In this document: positions 31,926 through 43,280 of the stretch, piece by piece
Layout of the letters: every line of letters begins with the position of its first letter
How positions within the stretch are numbered: position 1 is the first letter of the stretch
The notes under the pieces: generated by a model
Told to the model about the DNA's origin: nothing
The model's input: the letters and a program-made list of their open reading frames with translations, nothing else
The model's database searches: none
Program-made: the position numbers and the translations under genes
NCBI RefSeq assembly: GCF_029931775.1
Contig: NC_079332.1
Span: 2,802,501-2,866,500, forward strand
Direction of reading: 5' to 3'
DNA: 64,000 bases
Source of the DNA: Euleptes europaea
Taxonomy: Eukaryota > Chordata > Lepidosauria > Squamata > Sphaerodactylidae

Positions 31926-33844
31926 GTGAGTATCTTTGTCTTTTTTTCTGCCTTCGGTGCTTTGCTGGAGACGGTTTTATGGCTGCTAGAGAGTGGCAAC
32001 GAGTTATTTATAAATGAATCGTTTCATTTTCTTGCCATTAAATTCAACAGCGGGAAGGACTTTGTACTGGAAGTGGTCAAATGCCCGTAGAATGTGGATT
32101 TCATTATTGATGTCTGAACGAGTTTCCACCTCGCCCCCACCCCCTTGTTATTGTCTTCCCTTCCTAATAGAAACATCTTTGGTCATTTCATCACCTAATA
32201 GTTTATTTTGGATTTCAGGATTCATCTCAGTGGGCAGTAGAAAGAATAGCCGTGCAGCCTGAATCCTATATGTCTGAACTCAGAAGTCAGTTTTGCTTTC
32301 AATGGGACTTAAGTAAGTGACTGTAGGTTTGTAGCCTTTGATAAAGCAGAAGGGACCGGCCGGGGTACAGCCTGCAAAGTTATACAATGATAGTGTTCCG
32401 GATTTTCCCGCAGAGGTGTATTTCCTAGGCCAAAGGTGAAATAACATCGAAATGTCCCTTAGGCAGCAGAAAGACCGATAAGGGAGTGGTGGTTTTGTGA
32501 ATTGTACTAAGGAAAAGAGGATATTCTGTATTTGTGGCCAGAGGTTTCCCCATCAAAACAACAATTAAATCTAGGAGTCTAGAAAGCATTTTAGCCTTTC
32601 AGCAGAGGGAGGGGAGGAGGTCAGCCCCCTGTGAACCACTTCGTAGAATGGTTGCCTCGGGTTTTTATGACTGGGTACAGGCCTGGCTCTAGACTAAGCA
32701 AAGAGCATCTTCAGCATCAGTTTTAACATGTATTCAGCGTCTCGTTTTCTAGTGCATCTGTAGCCCATTTCACCACTTTGACTATTATCTTCATGCCTGA
32801 ATTATCCCTGTTGTGGGAGATGGCAAGGTTCAGTAGTGGCGGAAATGTAGCCCGCTCTTTTTGGGGTCACAGTTTTGTTAGCATGGCGCTACTTTAGGTC
32901 AATGAAGAAACGCCTCGTGCGAAACTAAAACCGCTTTTATTCTGGGCACAGAGCAAGGCTAGCTGCCGCGTAATCGCAAAACAAGCAGTCACGCTTCGCA
33001 CAGCTAAGGCTGAAATACATTTTAAGTTACTTAGGCAGAATACAGAAAGGAACCTCATTGGTTGCAAGCAAGTTTTACATCACATTGCGTCATTCTGAAT
33101 GCATTACACATGTGTACTGGAGATGGCATCCCATAATAGCCAAAGTAATAAACTGTTCCTTGTGGGTGTGTATTTCGTTGTGCAAACGAGCACTTAAGGT
33201 TACCCCTAGTTGGAATGGTGACCGCAGTGATTTATGTATTTATTACTCCCCTTTTGATGTTATTTTCTTGCGTCCTCTCAACTGGAATTTTGTGGTCCAA
33301 CCGGAGATCAACCGGAGCCCAATACCTTCATATCTACACTTTATCACTTGCATGTCACAATCCTAGGACCCTCAAGTGTCAGTTTCCCATCACAGCTCTT
33401 CTTGTTCTTTTGACGTTTCTAATCAACGGTGGAATTCCGGTTGCGCTTTCCAAACAAAATGTTCTTTAAACCGGGGTTGCAGCGATATAAGGCCTGTCAG
33501 TTTGGCAATTCTGAAGACTTGACCAGAGAAATTGCAGAGACGTACGTTTAAGCAAACCCCATCCAGTTGCACGTTCTAAAACTTTAGCTTTATATCGAAG
33601 GTAGAAATGTGACTTTCTGATTTACTAACTCCTTTAAATTTGGTTTCCCGCTGGGTGCCTTGCCTTAGAAACAGTGAAGCAAAAGTTGTGTGGAAATGAA
33701 TTTGATTTTATTACTGATCTTGTGATGTTTTCTTATTTCGGCGATATCGCAGCCACTTGTTCGTGCAGCCACTTGTTGAATGGGTAGGAGTGTTGTAAAT
33801 TTTCCTGGGAATTATAAAACAAAAGTTAACACCAGCGTTCTATT
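31926..33844. other. SHISA9: Intron 2 of SHISA9, no recognised repeat
   Basis: Long unique-looking intronic stretch, moderately AT-rich. No exon, RNA gene or clear repeat is recognised. Confidence 0.5.
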
Positions 33845-34088
33845 GAAGACGGACTGCTTGTGTCGCAGGTTGAAAGATACCGGCTGGATATTAGGAAAAC
33901 ATTTTTTACAAGTAAGAGTTGTTCAACAGTGGAATCGGCTACCTAGGGAGGTGGTGAGACCCCCCTCACTGGCAGTCTTTAAGCAGAGGCTGGACAAACA
34001 CTTGTCAGGGATGCTCTAGTGATCCTGCATTGAGCAGGGGGTTGGACTAGATGGTCTTTTTGGCCCCTTCCAAATCTATTCTATTCTA
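33845..34088 (+). mobile_element. CR1 LINE 3' end
   Basis: GGAATCGGCTACCTAGGGAG, TTTAAGCAGAGGCTGGACAA, CTTGTCAGGGATGCTCTAG and GGGGGTTGGACTAGATGG in order. Confidence 0.85.
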
Positions 34089-34177
34089 ATTAAAAATTGC
34101 TCTTTGATTTTATAGGCGAATTGCAAGTGGCAAAATGTTTATTTGAGCCATAATTCATGTGTACTTTGTGCACTCTT

Positions 34178-34380
34178 CAAGTGCTATTTTTCCTTCTTCT
34201 TTTGCTGATGGCTGCCAAGCTTCTCTCGAGCAGCTTCTTAAGGACAATTTTTGTCTAGACTAAGAAATCTTTAATGAGGTGTGCTATTTTTCCTCTTTCT
34301 TTTGCTGATGGCTGCCAAGCGTCTCTTGAGCAGCTCCTTAAAGACAATTTTTTTGTCTAGAACAAGGAATCTTTAATGGG
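34178..34380. repeat. Tandem duplication, about 100 bp unit
   Basis: GTGCTATTTTTCCTTCTTC to AATCTTTAATGAG is repeated once immediately downstream with about 90% identity by eye. The unit contains TTTTGCTGATGGCTGCCAAG. Confidence 0.85.
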
Positions 34381-35049
34381 GCTGGTCTTAAAAACAGTAC
34401 AGGGACTACCGCTTCTTCTCTTTGTAACTGCTGTGCACTTTTGAATGTATACCATTGTAGTTGCTGCACGGTATAATGGGTATGGATTTGGGCCAGGGTA
34501 GTATGTCCTGAAACTTTGAGCAAGGATTGGATGGATTTCACTTATTGCATTCCATATTTGTCCTATAGTTTTGCTTTGTGAAGGTGTTCCAGTTCCCACA
34601 TCCTTTTCTTTACCCACTGCAATTTCTGTGAACCATTAGCGTGGATGCATGCAGCGTGTATATTTTAATAAAGTTACACATATGAAATCCGTGTATTGCC
34701 ATCCATATTTACAAGTAGTTCTTCAATAACGGTTATTGGCATCTTCAGTAACGGTTATTGGCATTTTGTTGCGTGTCCAACATCCAAAGATGTTGTGATT
34801 GCCTCCACCCACCTAATGCAGGGCACTTCAACAGAAAATCTGTGTAAAGAACACATAAGCAGTTCTGTTCCATGACATAAACAACTCTGGTAGAAACCTT
34901 GTATTCCACTAAGGATTCCTATTGGACAGGAATTTGGAAACATCACTAGAATGATGCTTCTACTTGAGTCTATCTCATTCTTTGTCTTGGGCTGTGTTTG
35001 CGCTTGTCTCGAGTTAGCAAGTTGGTTGGCTTTAAGTGGTTAGGGGTTG
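34381..35049. other. SHISA9: Intron 2 of SHISA9, no recognised repeat
   Basis: Unique-looking sequence with a short tandem (TAACGGTTATTGGCAT twice, near 34727-34764). Confidence 0.45.
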
Positions 35050-35057
35050 GTCATGTG

Positions 35058-35265
35058 TCGGGTTGCCAGGTCCCTCTTCGCCACCAGCGGGAGGTTTTTG
35101 GGGCAGAGCCTGAGGAGGGCGGGGTTTGGGGAGGAAAGGGACGTCAATGTCAGAGTCCAATGGCCAAAGCGGCCATTTTTCTCTAGGTGATCTAATCTCT
35201 ATCGGCTGGAGATCAGTTGAATTAGCAGGAGATCTCCTGCTACTACCTGGCAGTTGGCAACCCTA
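35058..35265 (+). mobile_element. hAT-type MITE with perfect 8-bp target duplication
   Basis: Perfect flanking repeat GTCATGTG (35050-35057 and 35266-35273), ends TCGGGTTGCC and GGCAACCCTA. Confidence 0.92.
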
Positions 35266-35448
35266 GTCATGTGGCATTGTGCAAGTGAACCATGGGATTC
35301 AATTGGTGCGCTGGAATCTTTGGTTAATCATGCTTCCCAAGTTTCCATTGGATTCACAGGAGAGTCGGCATTCCTGCTATGGGTAGCACGATATACCTTA
35401 GTGTACTCCATCTTGAGGGGTGGGAATCTCATGTAGTTTGCAACTAAT

Positions 35449-35760
35449 ATAGAAACATAGAGCCAGAAGAGACCTCAAGGGTCATCTAGCCCAACCCCAT
35501 GCATAACACAGGAAATTCACTGCCACCTCCCCCCCTCCACACCCCTAGTGACCCCTGCTCTATGCCCAGAGGAAGACAAAAAACAACCCAAAAAACCCTC
35601 CAGGATCCCTGTGCCAATCTGGCCTGGAGGAAAATTCCTTCCTGACTCCAAAGTGGTGATCAGAGTTACCCTGAGCATATCAGAAAGGGGCCACAAGAGC
35701 CAAGCGCTGGCTCATCCCTTCCTGCCCTCCCTCTCATGATCTGGATGCTTTTAGGAGGCC
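35449..35760 (-). mobile_element. CR1 LINE 3' end, diverged subfamily
   Basis: ATAGAAACATAGAGCCAGAA and CAAGGGTCATCTAGCCCAAC start a CR1-type 3' end. Downstream text (CTGGCCTGGAGGAAAATTCC) differs from the other CR1 copies here. Confidence 0.7.
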
Positions 35761-35954
35761 ATGCAATGTCATTTTTATTTGCTAGGGCTTTAATGGAATG
35801 TGAGCTACAAACACTTTTTTGGGAAGGGGAGGTTAACTGGCTTTTCATGAATCATGCTTTTGGTTTGGGTATAGATTATAAGCCACCATGAGCTATAAAG
35901 GGGAAGGTGGGATATCAGTATTTTAATAAAATAAATGATTATGGTCCTGCTGTT

Positions 35955-36150
35955 AGGGAAGGGCTGTTTCTCAGCAGCAGAGCATCTGCTTTGCACTCAG
36001 AAGGTGACAAGTACAATCCACAGTGTCTCCAAATTTATTTTTTTAAAAAGGTGATGTGAAAGACATCTACCTGAGAACTTGGAGAGCTGCCACCAGACAG
36101 AGTACACAGTACTGACCTTGACCAGCGGTCTGACTCAGTTTATGAGGAAG
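35955..36150 (+). mobile_element. tRNA-Ala-like SINE, decayed
   Basis: GGGCTGTTTCTCAGCAGCAG head, CAGAAGGTGACAAGTACAAT box B region, and a body with CTGAGAACTTGGAGAGCTGC. Confidence 0.7.
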
Positions 36151-36378
36151 TTTAACGTGTCTGATCCTTCCACGAGTACAAACCTCCCCGTCCCAAAAGA
36201 GGTTGTGAAAATAATCTCCGAGTGAATCCCCTTACTGTGCTAGTACTGCTGTTTACCATCTCCCCAGAGCACATAAAGGCAAAAAGGTTTCCCGATGCCT
36301 CTTTAGCTAAAGGGGGGCTAGTTTTGTTTCCTATACTGCCCTTTCTTTTTGGAACATTCATGGTGGGAGTAGCAAAAG

Positions 36379-36863
36379 TTGAGTACCCTACCCAAGGTAC
36401 CACACTGCTCTACTAGGTTGATACCTGCACACATAATATATGAGAGACATGTACTAACCCTAACCATTATTACAACTAGAACCAATCTGACCAGATGTCT
36501 GAGTAACTGGTAATAGATTTTACAACCTATACACATGCCTGGTTGGGTTTGAACTGTTTGAAAATGTAGTTATTTATTTATTTCTGTAAATGTGTGCAGG
36601 CTTAACGTGTGTTTTAATTAACCACTGATGAAGGCCCAATAGGCCGAAATGCGTTTGGTATGTGGTTACAGAGATCAACCCTAGGAAATGCCATTGTGCT
36701 ATTTTAATGTTTTTAAATATTTTTAAACTTTACTTAGTGCTTCTAATAAATTATATTTTTAGTATTTATACACACATACACACACACACATTCTTTCTAC
36801 CCAACCTTGGGTACCCAGCTTCTGTTTTCAGGTTGGGTTTTATTCCCCTCTTTTTTCTTCCAC
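36379..36863 (+). mobile_element. Hammerhead-bearing retroelement with perfect 14-bp target duplication
   Basis: 485 bp insertion flanked by GGGAGTAGCAAAAG (36365-36378 and 36864-36877). It has a central hammerhead motif and a T-rich end (CCCCTCTTTTTTCTTCCAC). It encodes no protein. A reversed sister lies at 28930-29377. Duplication length and ribozyme suggest a non-autonomous Penelope-like or retrozyme-like element. Confidence 0.8.
36621..36659 (+). ncRNA. Hammerhead ribozyme motif, dimer type
   Basis: Stem I ACCA (36621-36624) pairs with TGGT (36656-36659); CTGATGA at 36625-36631; stem II GGCC/GGCC; GAA; then ATGCGT, one C-to-T change from the palindrome ACGCGT, with T at the cleavage position. 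One extra A separates CTGATGA from stem II. Confidence 0.7.
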
Positions 36864-36877
36864 GGGAGTAGCAAAAG

Positions 36878-37419
36878 GGCAGAGGGTTGTTTTGTGGACA
36901 TCTTAATCCAGACGGACGCATATTTCTTGCTTCAGCCTGCCTTGACCTTTCATGCTTGCTGCGTTTCATATTTATCTGTTTTACTATAGGGCCTCGTTTC
37001 AAACTGGTCATGCCCCCAGACTGCTGTTAACTTTGCAAATAGCAAACATGTCTCCTGCGAGGTAGTATTTGTGCAGATTGCTAATGATCAGTGGCTGATG
37101 GAGAGTTTTATGCACAGGGTTGTTTTTTGGGTGGGGGGTGGAATAAAAATGTTCTTCGATTTATTTCTTTAATATTCAGACCGAGTAATAATAGTGAGAG
37201 CTTCTTAACCAGGGATTAAATTATTGGTCCCCAGTGTCTCTGGCATGGGGCTGATGCCTGTTAAGGATGTGGTATCCTGTGGCCAGACATGGGAACAGTG
37301 AAACCCATTCTGAGTCTTTCCTGGGATGCAAAAGTGATTTGAATAATTGAATGCCTTCTAACAGCTGTAATGGTCCCACTTTACGTCTTGCACATACTTC
37401 CAGACCTATCAAGTGGTAA
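36878..37419. other. SHISA9: Intron 2 of SHISA9, no recognised repeat
   Basis: Unique-looking sequence. Confidence 0.4.
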
Positions 37420-38170
37420 AGGTAAATAGCAAAGACTTGAAACGACTACTGCTGAAAGTTAAAAGGGAAAGTGCCAAAGCAGGACTACAGCTGGATGTCG
37501 AGAAGACAAAAGTAATGCCTACAGGAGAGTTAATCAACTTTAAGGTTGATAATGAGGAAATTGAAATTGTTGAATACTTTCTGTTCCTTGGCTCCGTCAT
37601 CAACCAAAAGGGAGACGGCAGCCAAGAAATCAGAAGGAGGTTGAGACTGGGAAGGGCAGCCATGAAGGAGCTAGAAAAGATTCTTAAGTGTAAGGCTGTG
37701 TCGCTGGCAACCAAGATCAAGTTAGTTCACGCCATCATATTCCCTATTACTATGTTATGGGTGTGAAAGCTGGACAATGAAGAAAGCTGACAGGAAGACA
37801 GTAGACTCCTTTGAAATGTGGTGTTGGAGGAGAGGATTACAGATACCGTGGACTGCCAAAAAAACAAATCAGTGGGTTATAGATCAAATCAAGCCTGAAC
37901 TGACTCTAGAAGCTAAAATGACTAAACCGAGTCTATCGTATTTTGGTCACATTATGAGAAGACAAGAGTCACTGGAAAAGATAGTCATACTAGGAAAAGA
38001 TGAAGGCAGCAGGAAAAGAGGAAGGCCCGACAAGAGATGGATGGACTCTATAAAGGAAGCCACGGCCCTCAGTTTGCAAGATCTGAGCTGTTAAAAATGG
38101 GACGTTTTGAAAGACATTGATTCATAGGGTCGCCATGAGTCGGAAGGGACTTGATGGCACTTAACACACA
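37420..38170 (+). mobile_element. Bov-B/RTE LINE, ORF2 end and 3' terminus
   Basis: The largest Bov-B piece here. One frame gives KRESAKAGLQLDVEKTKVM (end of the reverse transcriptase palm/thumb), VEYFLFLGSVINQKGDGSQE and AAMKELEKILKCKAVSL. After a frame shift near 37765 another frame gives SFEMWCWRRGLQIPWTAKKT, SYFGHIMRRQESLEKIV and KRGRPDKRWMDSIKEATALS. It ends with GGCGACTTGA-type sequence and an AC-rich tail. It is a 5'-truncated, inactive copy. Confidence 0.9.
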
Positions 38171-39094
38171 TACACAGTGGTAAAGGGATTGCTAGCAAAC
38201 CCTGAGCAGAATGACCGATAATGCAAAAAAAAAAAAAAAGTGGGGGGGAAGGTTCAGCTCAGCCCAGTCAGATTTTAATGGCAACGGGGAAGGTGGGTTC
38301 TCAGCCCTGGTGTCTGAACGCCGTTCTAACTGGAAGTGGCAGTATTGAACCTGTGACGACAGCCTACAGCACAGGCACCCAGCCACCAAACGATGCCTCA
38401 GCCGCTTGCTCGACTCCACGTCAGTCAGTCAGACAAAATTACAGTCTCTTGACTTGGAAACCAGCTGGCAGACTTCTATGTACATCACGAGACAAAAACT
38501 GATCTAGAATCCCGAGGGGGGCCTTTCCCTCCTCCTCTTGGGCTTAATACGGAAACGTTAGTTTGGGTCTGAACTTTTAATTGACTCTGAAGAGTGTCAT
38601 TTTAAACCTTTTCCCCTTAAACATATAGAAATATGTAAATGAAGATTGGCAGTGTGCTTAAGATAAGGCACGGAGATCTGTCTGGCTTTAATGAGAACTC
38701 GGAGGAGGCTAACAGTACAGTAGTAGTTATAAAGGGCCACCGTTGGTATGGTAAAGCATATTTAAGACCTGATCCATTCGCTGCAGCGTGCTGTTATTTG
38801 TTCTTAACCTTTTGATAATTTGTATTAGCATTGGGAAGACAGTTTTACTGGAGATATTTAATTCTAGCTTCTCTTTTTTGTTTACATTTTTTGGTGCTAT
38901 AATTGGAAGGGTTTTTTTTTTTTTTTGAAAAATAATGTTTGCTTGCCTGTTCGTCTGTTTGTTTTTTGGCTAGGGTGGTTTTTAATGGCCCATGCTATTT
39001 TATTTATTTATTTTTTGCATAGAAGTTATTTGTATGGCTCCTCTCCCCCCACACTGCATCTTGCATTTTATACCTTGTTACTCGGTATTGCCTC
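38171..39094. other. SHISA9: Intron 2 of SHISA9, no recognised repeat
   Basis: Unique-looking sequence with A and T homopolymers near 38224 and 38910. Confidence 0.45.
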
Positions 39095-39109
39095 TTATGC
39101 TACTATTTA

Positions 39110-39404
39110 AAAAGATAAAGGTCTGTGCAAGCACCGGGTCATTCCTGACCCATGGGGTGACGTCATATCCCGACATTTACTAGGCAGACTCTGTTTTATG
39201 GGTTGGTTTGCCAGCGCCTTCCCCAGTCTCCTTCCCTTTACCCCCAGCAAGCTGGGTCCTCATTTTACCAACCTCGGAAGGATGGGAGGCTGAGTCGACC
39301 TTGAGCCGGCTACCTGAAACCAACTCCCGTTGGGATTGAACTCAGGTCGTGACCAGAGCTTGGACTGCAGTACTGCAGCTGACCCCTCTGCGCCATGGGG
39401 CTCT
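39110..39404 (-). mobile_element. tRNA-derived SINE with CTTTAC tail, perfect 15-bp target duplication
   Basis: Flanked by TTATGCTACTATTTA (39095-39109 and 39405-39419). Minus-strand head GAGCCCCATGGCGCAGAGGG; contains GCAAGCACCGGGTCATTCCT. Confidence 0.9.
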
Positions 39405-39683
39405 TTATGCTACTATTTAGCTGCCGCTTATTTCTTCTACGGTTAAATAGTTGCTATTCTGATATCATTGTTAGTAATTTTTATTGCAAGCTGCTTCAAG
39501 CTGGATGCCATGGAGATGGCTAATAAATATCTTAAGCAAATAAAGCAAGTTGGGTTGCCAAAACAGGATTTGCAGTCCTGCCCAATGCATAAGTCTTGCA
39601 GAGGCCCAGACCTTTCTTTTCAGCATACCATCTCTCAAAATGCGACACTGTTCTCTAGCAAGCCCTGACAAAACGCTGAGTCC

Positions 39684-39836
39684 CAGGAGGGTGGGGTTTG
39701 GGGAGGGGAGGGACTTCAGTGTCATAGAGTCCGATGGCCAAAACGGCCATTTTTCTCCAGGCGAACTGATCTCTATCAGCTGGAGATCAGTTGTGATAGC
39801 AGGAGATCTGATATTACCTGGAGGTTGGCAACCCTA
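39684..39836 (+). mobile_element. hAT-type MITE, 5' truncated
   Basis: Begins at GGAGGGTGGGGTTTGGGGAG and ends GGTTGGCAACCCTA. Confidence 0.85.
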
Positions 39837-40309
39837 CCCAGAAGGCGTTGCGATCATCCTCCCCAGCCAGTGACCGTACATCTGTCTATGCAAGTTTTTC
39901 CGTCTTAGTCATCTGTCCTTGTTGATAGATTAGCCCGGAGTTTGTTCTTAACAGCTTTCTGCAAGCTGCTAAAGTAAAATATAATGAATCTACATTTCAT
40001 AAAATACAGATGCGTAAGACTTAACACAGAGTGCAATGAGGCCAGCCTTCCTTGGAAAACCAGTCATTGTTTCAGAGGAACCTAATTGCTAAATTTGAAA
40101 AGCAGAGCGTATCACTTTGTTGTTGTTGGTTTTTTTCGGCGTGTGTTACTACTCCAGTCAAGGAGCTCCATGGTATTCAGCCTGCTGGCACTCTAATAAT
40201 ATATTTGGATAGGTAACTGCAGGGAGGAAGCAAGTTTCTCTTCCTTCGCTTAGTAACTAACAGCTACTAAGAGAACTTTGGAAAGAAAAGAAGCAGCCCA
40301 ATGTACGGC

Positions 40310-40726
40310 GCCTATGAATTCCATTACTACAGGCTGAAGAAGCGCAACCTTGCGAAAAACGTTTAGAAATTCCGGAAGACGTTTCCAATCATTTCCATCA
40401 TCCATCACATCTATTCTTCCAAGAAATCAAGATTTTTCCCCCTTGTCTTTGAAAAATAAGTACCAAGACGCAACTTAGTCTTATTGGACATTGTTTAAGA
40501 TTCTCGCAAGTGTAATCTTTAGAGGTCTTTCTTGACTCGATTGAAGAGTTACTTATATTGTGTATATAATTAGTGTTTAGTTGTATTCAATTTTCTGTTT
40601 GCCCTTCACTGTTGTCTTCACTATATTGTAATACACAGTTTGATACTTTTGCATATAGAGCTGTGTGCTGGGTTTTTTTTTTAGCTATATATACTGTACA
40701 GTACAGGTGATTCATTGTGTTAACCC
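40310..40726 (+). mobile_element. Hammerhead-bearing retroelement at the shared MITE site
   Basis: A hammerhead-like motif is followed by about 350 bp of AT-rich sequence ending ...GTGTGCTGGGTTTTTTTTT and ATATATACTG. Its right edge meets a minus-strand MITE exactly where others are interrupted (AACCCCCAGGTACT, 40722-40735). The left edge could not be placed. Confidence 0.55.
40331..40365 (+). ncRNA. Hammerhead ribozyme motif, dimer type (stem I lost)
   Basis: CTGAAGA (40334-40340), a GC-rich stem II (GCAACCTTGC), GAA, then the 8-nt palindrome AAACGTTT (40357-40364) and A. The flanks do not pair as stem I. Confidence 0.5.
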
Positions 40727-40917
40727 CCAGGTACTAGCTGGAGATCTTCTGTTACAACTGATCTCCAGCCGACAGAGATCAGTTCCCCTGGAGAAAATGG
40801 CCGCTTTGGCAACTGGACTCTATGGCATTGAAGTCCCTCCCCTCCCTAAACCCCACCCTCCTCAGGCTTCGCCCCAAAAACCTCCCACCAGTGGCGAAGA
40901 GGGACTTGGCAACCCTA
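40727..40917 (-). mobile_element. hAT-type MITE, lacking its terminal 10 bp
   Basis: Minus-strand MITE body from CCAGGTACTAGCTGG to CTTGGCAACCCTA. Its left terminus is replaced by the preceding insertion. Confidence 0.85.
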
Positions 40918-41465
40918 CCTATTAGCTAGGTGGCTAGCATAAAGTTTGCCTATGACAGAGAGTAAGCTTATCGGACGATAATTAGCTGGATCATTTTTTG
41001 GTTCCCCTTAAAAAAAACAAAAAACGGGACTGTAATTGCTAATTTCCCCAGTCTGATTTATCTCAGTAAATAAAGGTGCCAAAAAGGAAGCCCATCAGAC
41101 TGGGTCAAGTTTAAGCAATTCAGGTGGAATATAGTCACGTCCTGGAGGCGTACCTGGTTTAAAAGCTTTTATTAGACTGACTACTTCCCTTTTTTTTGTA
41201 ACATCTGGCCAGCTTGGAAAAGTTGAAATCCTTAAATTAAGTGGGGTTTCTGATTTATCCCTGGCTATGGCAAAACCTTTTTTTTGTAATGCTGTTCCCA
41301 TTTAGAAGAGGGAACTGGAGGTATAGGATCCACTTGGGAACTAAAGGTCTTATGTTCGTGTCAAAAATCTGTGAGAAAGAATCTTGCAAGAAGGAATGGT
41401 GTAAGATAATATCGCTTGCTGGTAAAATAGAAAGCGCAAAGTCCCTTTGCAAGCCACGGGCTTAA
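40918..41465 (-). mobile_element. Non-LTR LINE reverse transcriptase fragment
   Basis: The minus strand encodes IKAFKPGTPPGRDYIPPELL and, nearer the left end, YRPISLLSVIGKLYA, the paired motifs before the catalytic core of LINE reverse transcriptases. The frames are broken. The clade is not certain; it is not the Bov-B seen elsewhere here. Confidence 0.7.
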
Positions 41466-41479
41466 TTTGGAAGTAGAGT

Positions 41480-41665
41480 TCATAGAATCATAGAGTTGGA
41501 AGGGACCACCAGATCATCTAGTCCAACCCCCTGCACAATGCAGCAATTTCACAACTACCCCCCACACACACCCAGTGACCCCTACTCCATGCCCAGAAGA
41601 TGGCCAAGATACCCTCCCTCTCATGAACTGCCTAAGGTCATAGAATCTAAGGTCATAGAATCAGG
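41480..41665 (-). mobile_element. CR1 LINE 3' end
   Basis: CATAGAATCATAGAGTTGGA to GAACTGCCTAAGGTCATAGA on the minus strand; a short duplication of AAGGTCATAGAATC at the end. Confidence 0.9.
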
Positions 41666-41669
41666 TTCA

Positions 41670-42120
41670 GTGGTAAAGCATCTGATTTCTATGTAGAAGG
41701 TCCCAGGTTCAATGTCAGCATCACCATTTAAAAAGCTCAGGTAGTAGACAATGAGAGAGCCAGCATGGTGTTAGTGGTTAAGGTGTTGGACTAGACCTGG
41801 GAAACCCAGGTTCGAATCCCCACTTACACCGTACAAGTTTGCTGGGTGACCTTGGGCCAGTCACACACACCCTGCCTCGACCCTGGCAAGTATTTGGATG
41901 GGAGACCTCCAAGGAACACCAGGGGCATGATGCAGAGCCAGGCAATGGCAAACCACCTCCGAACATGTCTTGCCTTGAAAAATCCTACTGGGTTGCCATA
42001 AGTCACAACGTGGTAGACAACATGGGAGACCTCTCCCCGAGACCCTGGAGAGTCGCTGCCAGTCAGAGCAAACAATACCAACTTTGCTAGACTCAGTAAA
42101 AGGCAGTTTCTTGCGTTCTG
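41670..42120 (+). mobile_element. tRNA-Ala-like SINE interrupted by a chimeric SINE
   Basis: The head (41670-41753, CAGTGGTAAAGCATCTG and GGTCCCAGGTTCAATG) and the body (42021-42120, GACCCTGGAGAGTCGCTGCC) are separated by the insertion at 41754-42012. Confidence 0.8.
41754..42012 (+). mobile_element. Chimeric SINE: tRNA-type head, 5S-SINE body
   Basis: The head AGAGAGCCAGCATGGTGTTA and GGTGACCTTGGGCCAGTCAC is tRNA-SINE. It then passes into GCAAGTATTTGGATGGGAGA and GGCAAACCACCTCCGAA, the 5S-SINE body, ending TGCCATAAGTCACAACG. Target repeat GTAGACAA (41744-41751 and 42013-42020). Confidence 0.85.
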
Positions 42121-42756
42121 CTCAAGTGTGGCCCGAAGGGTTTTGTCCTTGGCTGAGGTTACCACAGTGCATTGGGAATCAGTAGGTCTGGCAGACCTTG
42201 TTGAGATTCAAAAACGGCTCTTGTCAGACGTGATTTATCAGTCAGACTCCTTGGGAAATCGGTGAAAGAGATCTTGTCCGTGGCTGCTGTTCAGGAGAGT
42301 TTGTCACATTCATTTAGCACCTGATCTGCATTCCCCCGCTTAAGTCCCCCGAAAGCTGGCTTGAAATCAGTGGTGGGGGAAAAAAAATCCCATTAGCTTT
42401 CTAATGGTAGAAATGTAGAGTTGACTTGAAATGTACCCAGAGGGTTGGAGAGTCTGACACTGGTTGACTTGGGATGTTTGCCATCTAAAGCATTTTGGCA
42501 GATGTTCGTCTAGCCTAGGCCTGGAAACCTTCCAGACAGAATTTGTTCTGATGAGCAGATGGGCACAGTGGAGGGAAAAACTAGAAACTAACTTTTGGGG
42601 GGGCATATGGGGTTGAAGAAGGAGGTAGGCTGTATCTTAGAAATTAGAGCATTCCTGGCTCTCATTATATTCTGTGGGCCTTTGGGCATCTCCCCTTGTT
42701 GCCAGTGGGCATTCCTGTCATTTGTCTTAGCATATCCTGCCCTTATCGGTTGCTTT
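42121..42756. other. SHISA9: Intron 2 of SHISA9, no recognised repeat
   Basis: Unique-looking sequence. Confidence 0.4.
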
Positions 42757-42893
42757 ATTCCCTGTTTCAGCCAGGATTCAGCCAGGATCGAACGCACGTT
42801 TGGCGAAAACGCACACATTCAATCCTGTCTGAATCCTGGCTGAAACAGGGAATAAAGGAGGCCAAAGCGACCATGTGTTTTCGCCCTTGCTGT
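42757..42893. mobile_element. Foldback element, second copy (truncated)
   Basis: Shares TTCCCTGTTTCAGCCAGGAT, GGATCGAACGCAC and the right arm AAACAGGGAATAAAGGAGGC with 27340-27492. The outer part of its left arm is missing. Confidence 0.75.
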
Positions 42894-43280
42894 GTGTGCT
42901 ATTTGTAGGAGGAAAAGGCAGGCTATAAACCTTATAAATAAATAAGTAAAACATAAAGGCCAGTGACAGATTATGCTCACCTGTGCCGTCACACCTGTTC
43001 ACAGGAACAGGAAAATGCACCCCCACCTGATACTTTCACCCAAAGAGTCTCCGTTCTGCCTTTTCAGATTAACCATGGCTTGTTGCAACCTCACTTCTGT
43101 CGCCAACTAATTCTCTTTTCACGTCACTCTTGTTAAAAACAACCATAATATTGTCCCGTGTGGGTCTGCATTTAATATCAGATGGTCAAGCTGCAATATA
43201 AATTTGGCCCATTGCTAGATTTCATACGCTGCATACAGAGGGTCCCAAAGGGCTCTCAGGGAGAAGGCATTGAGGAAAGA

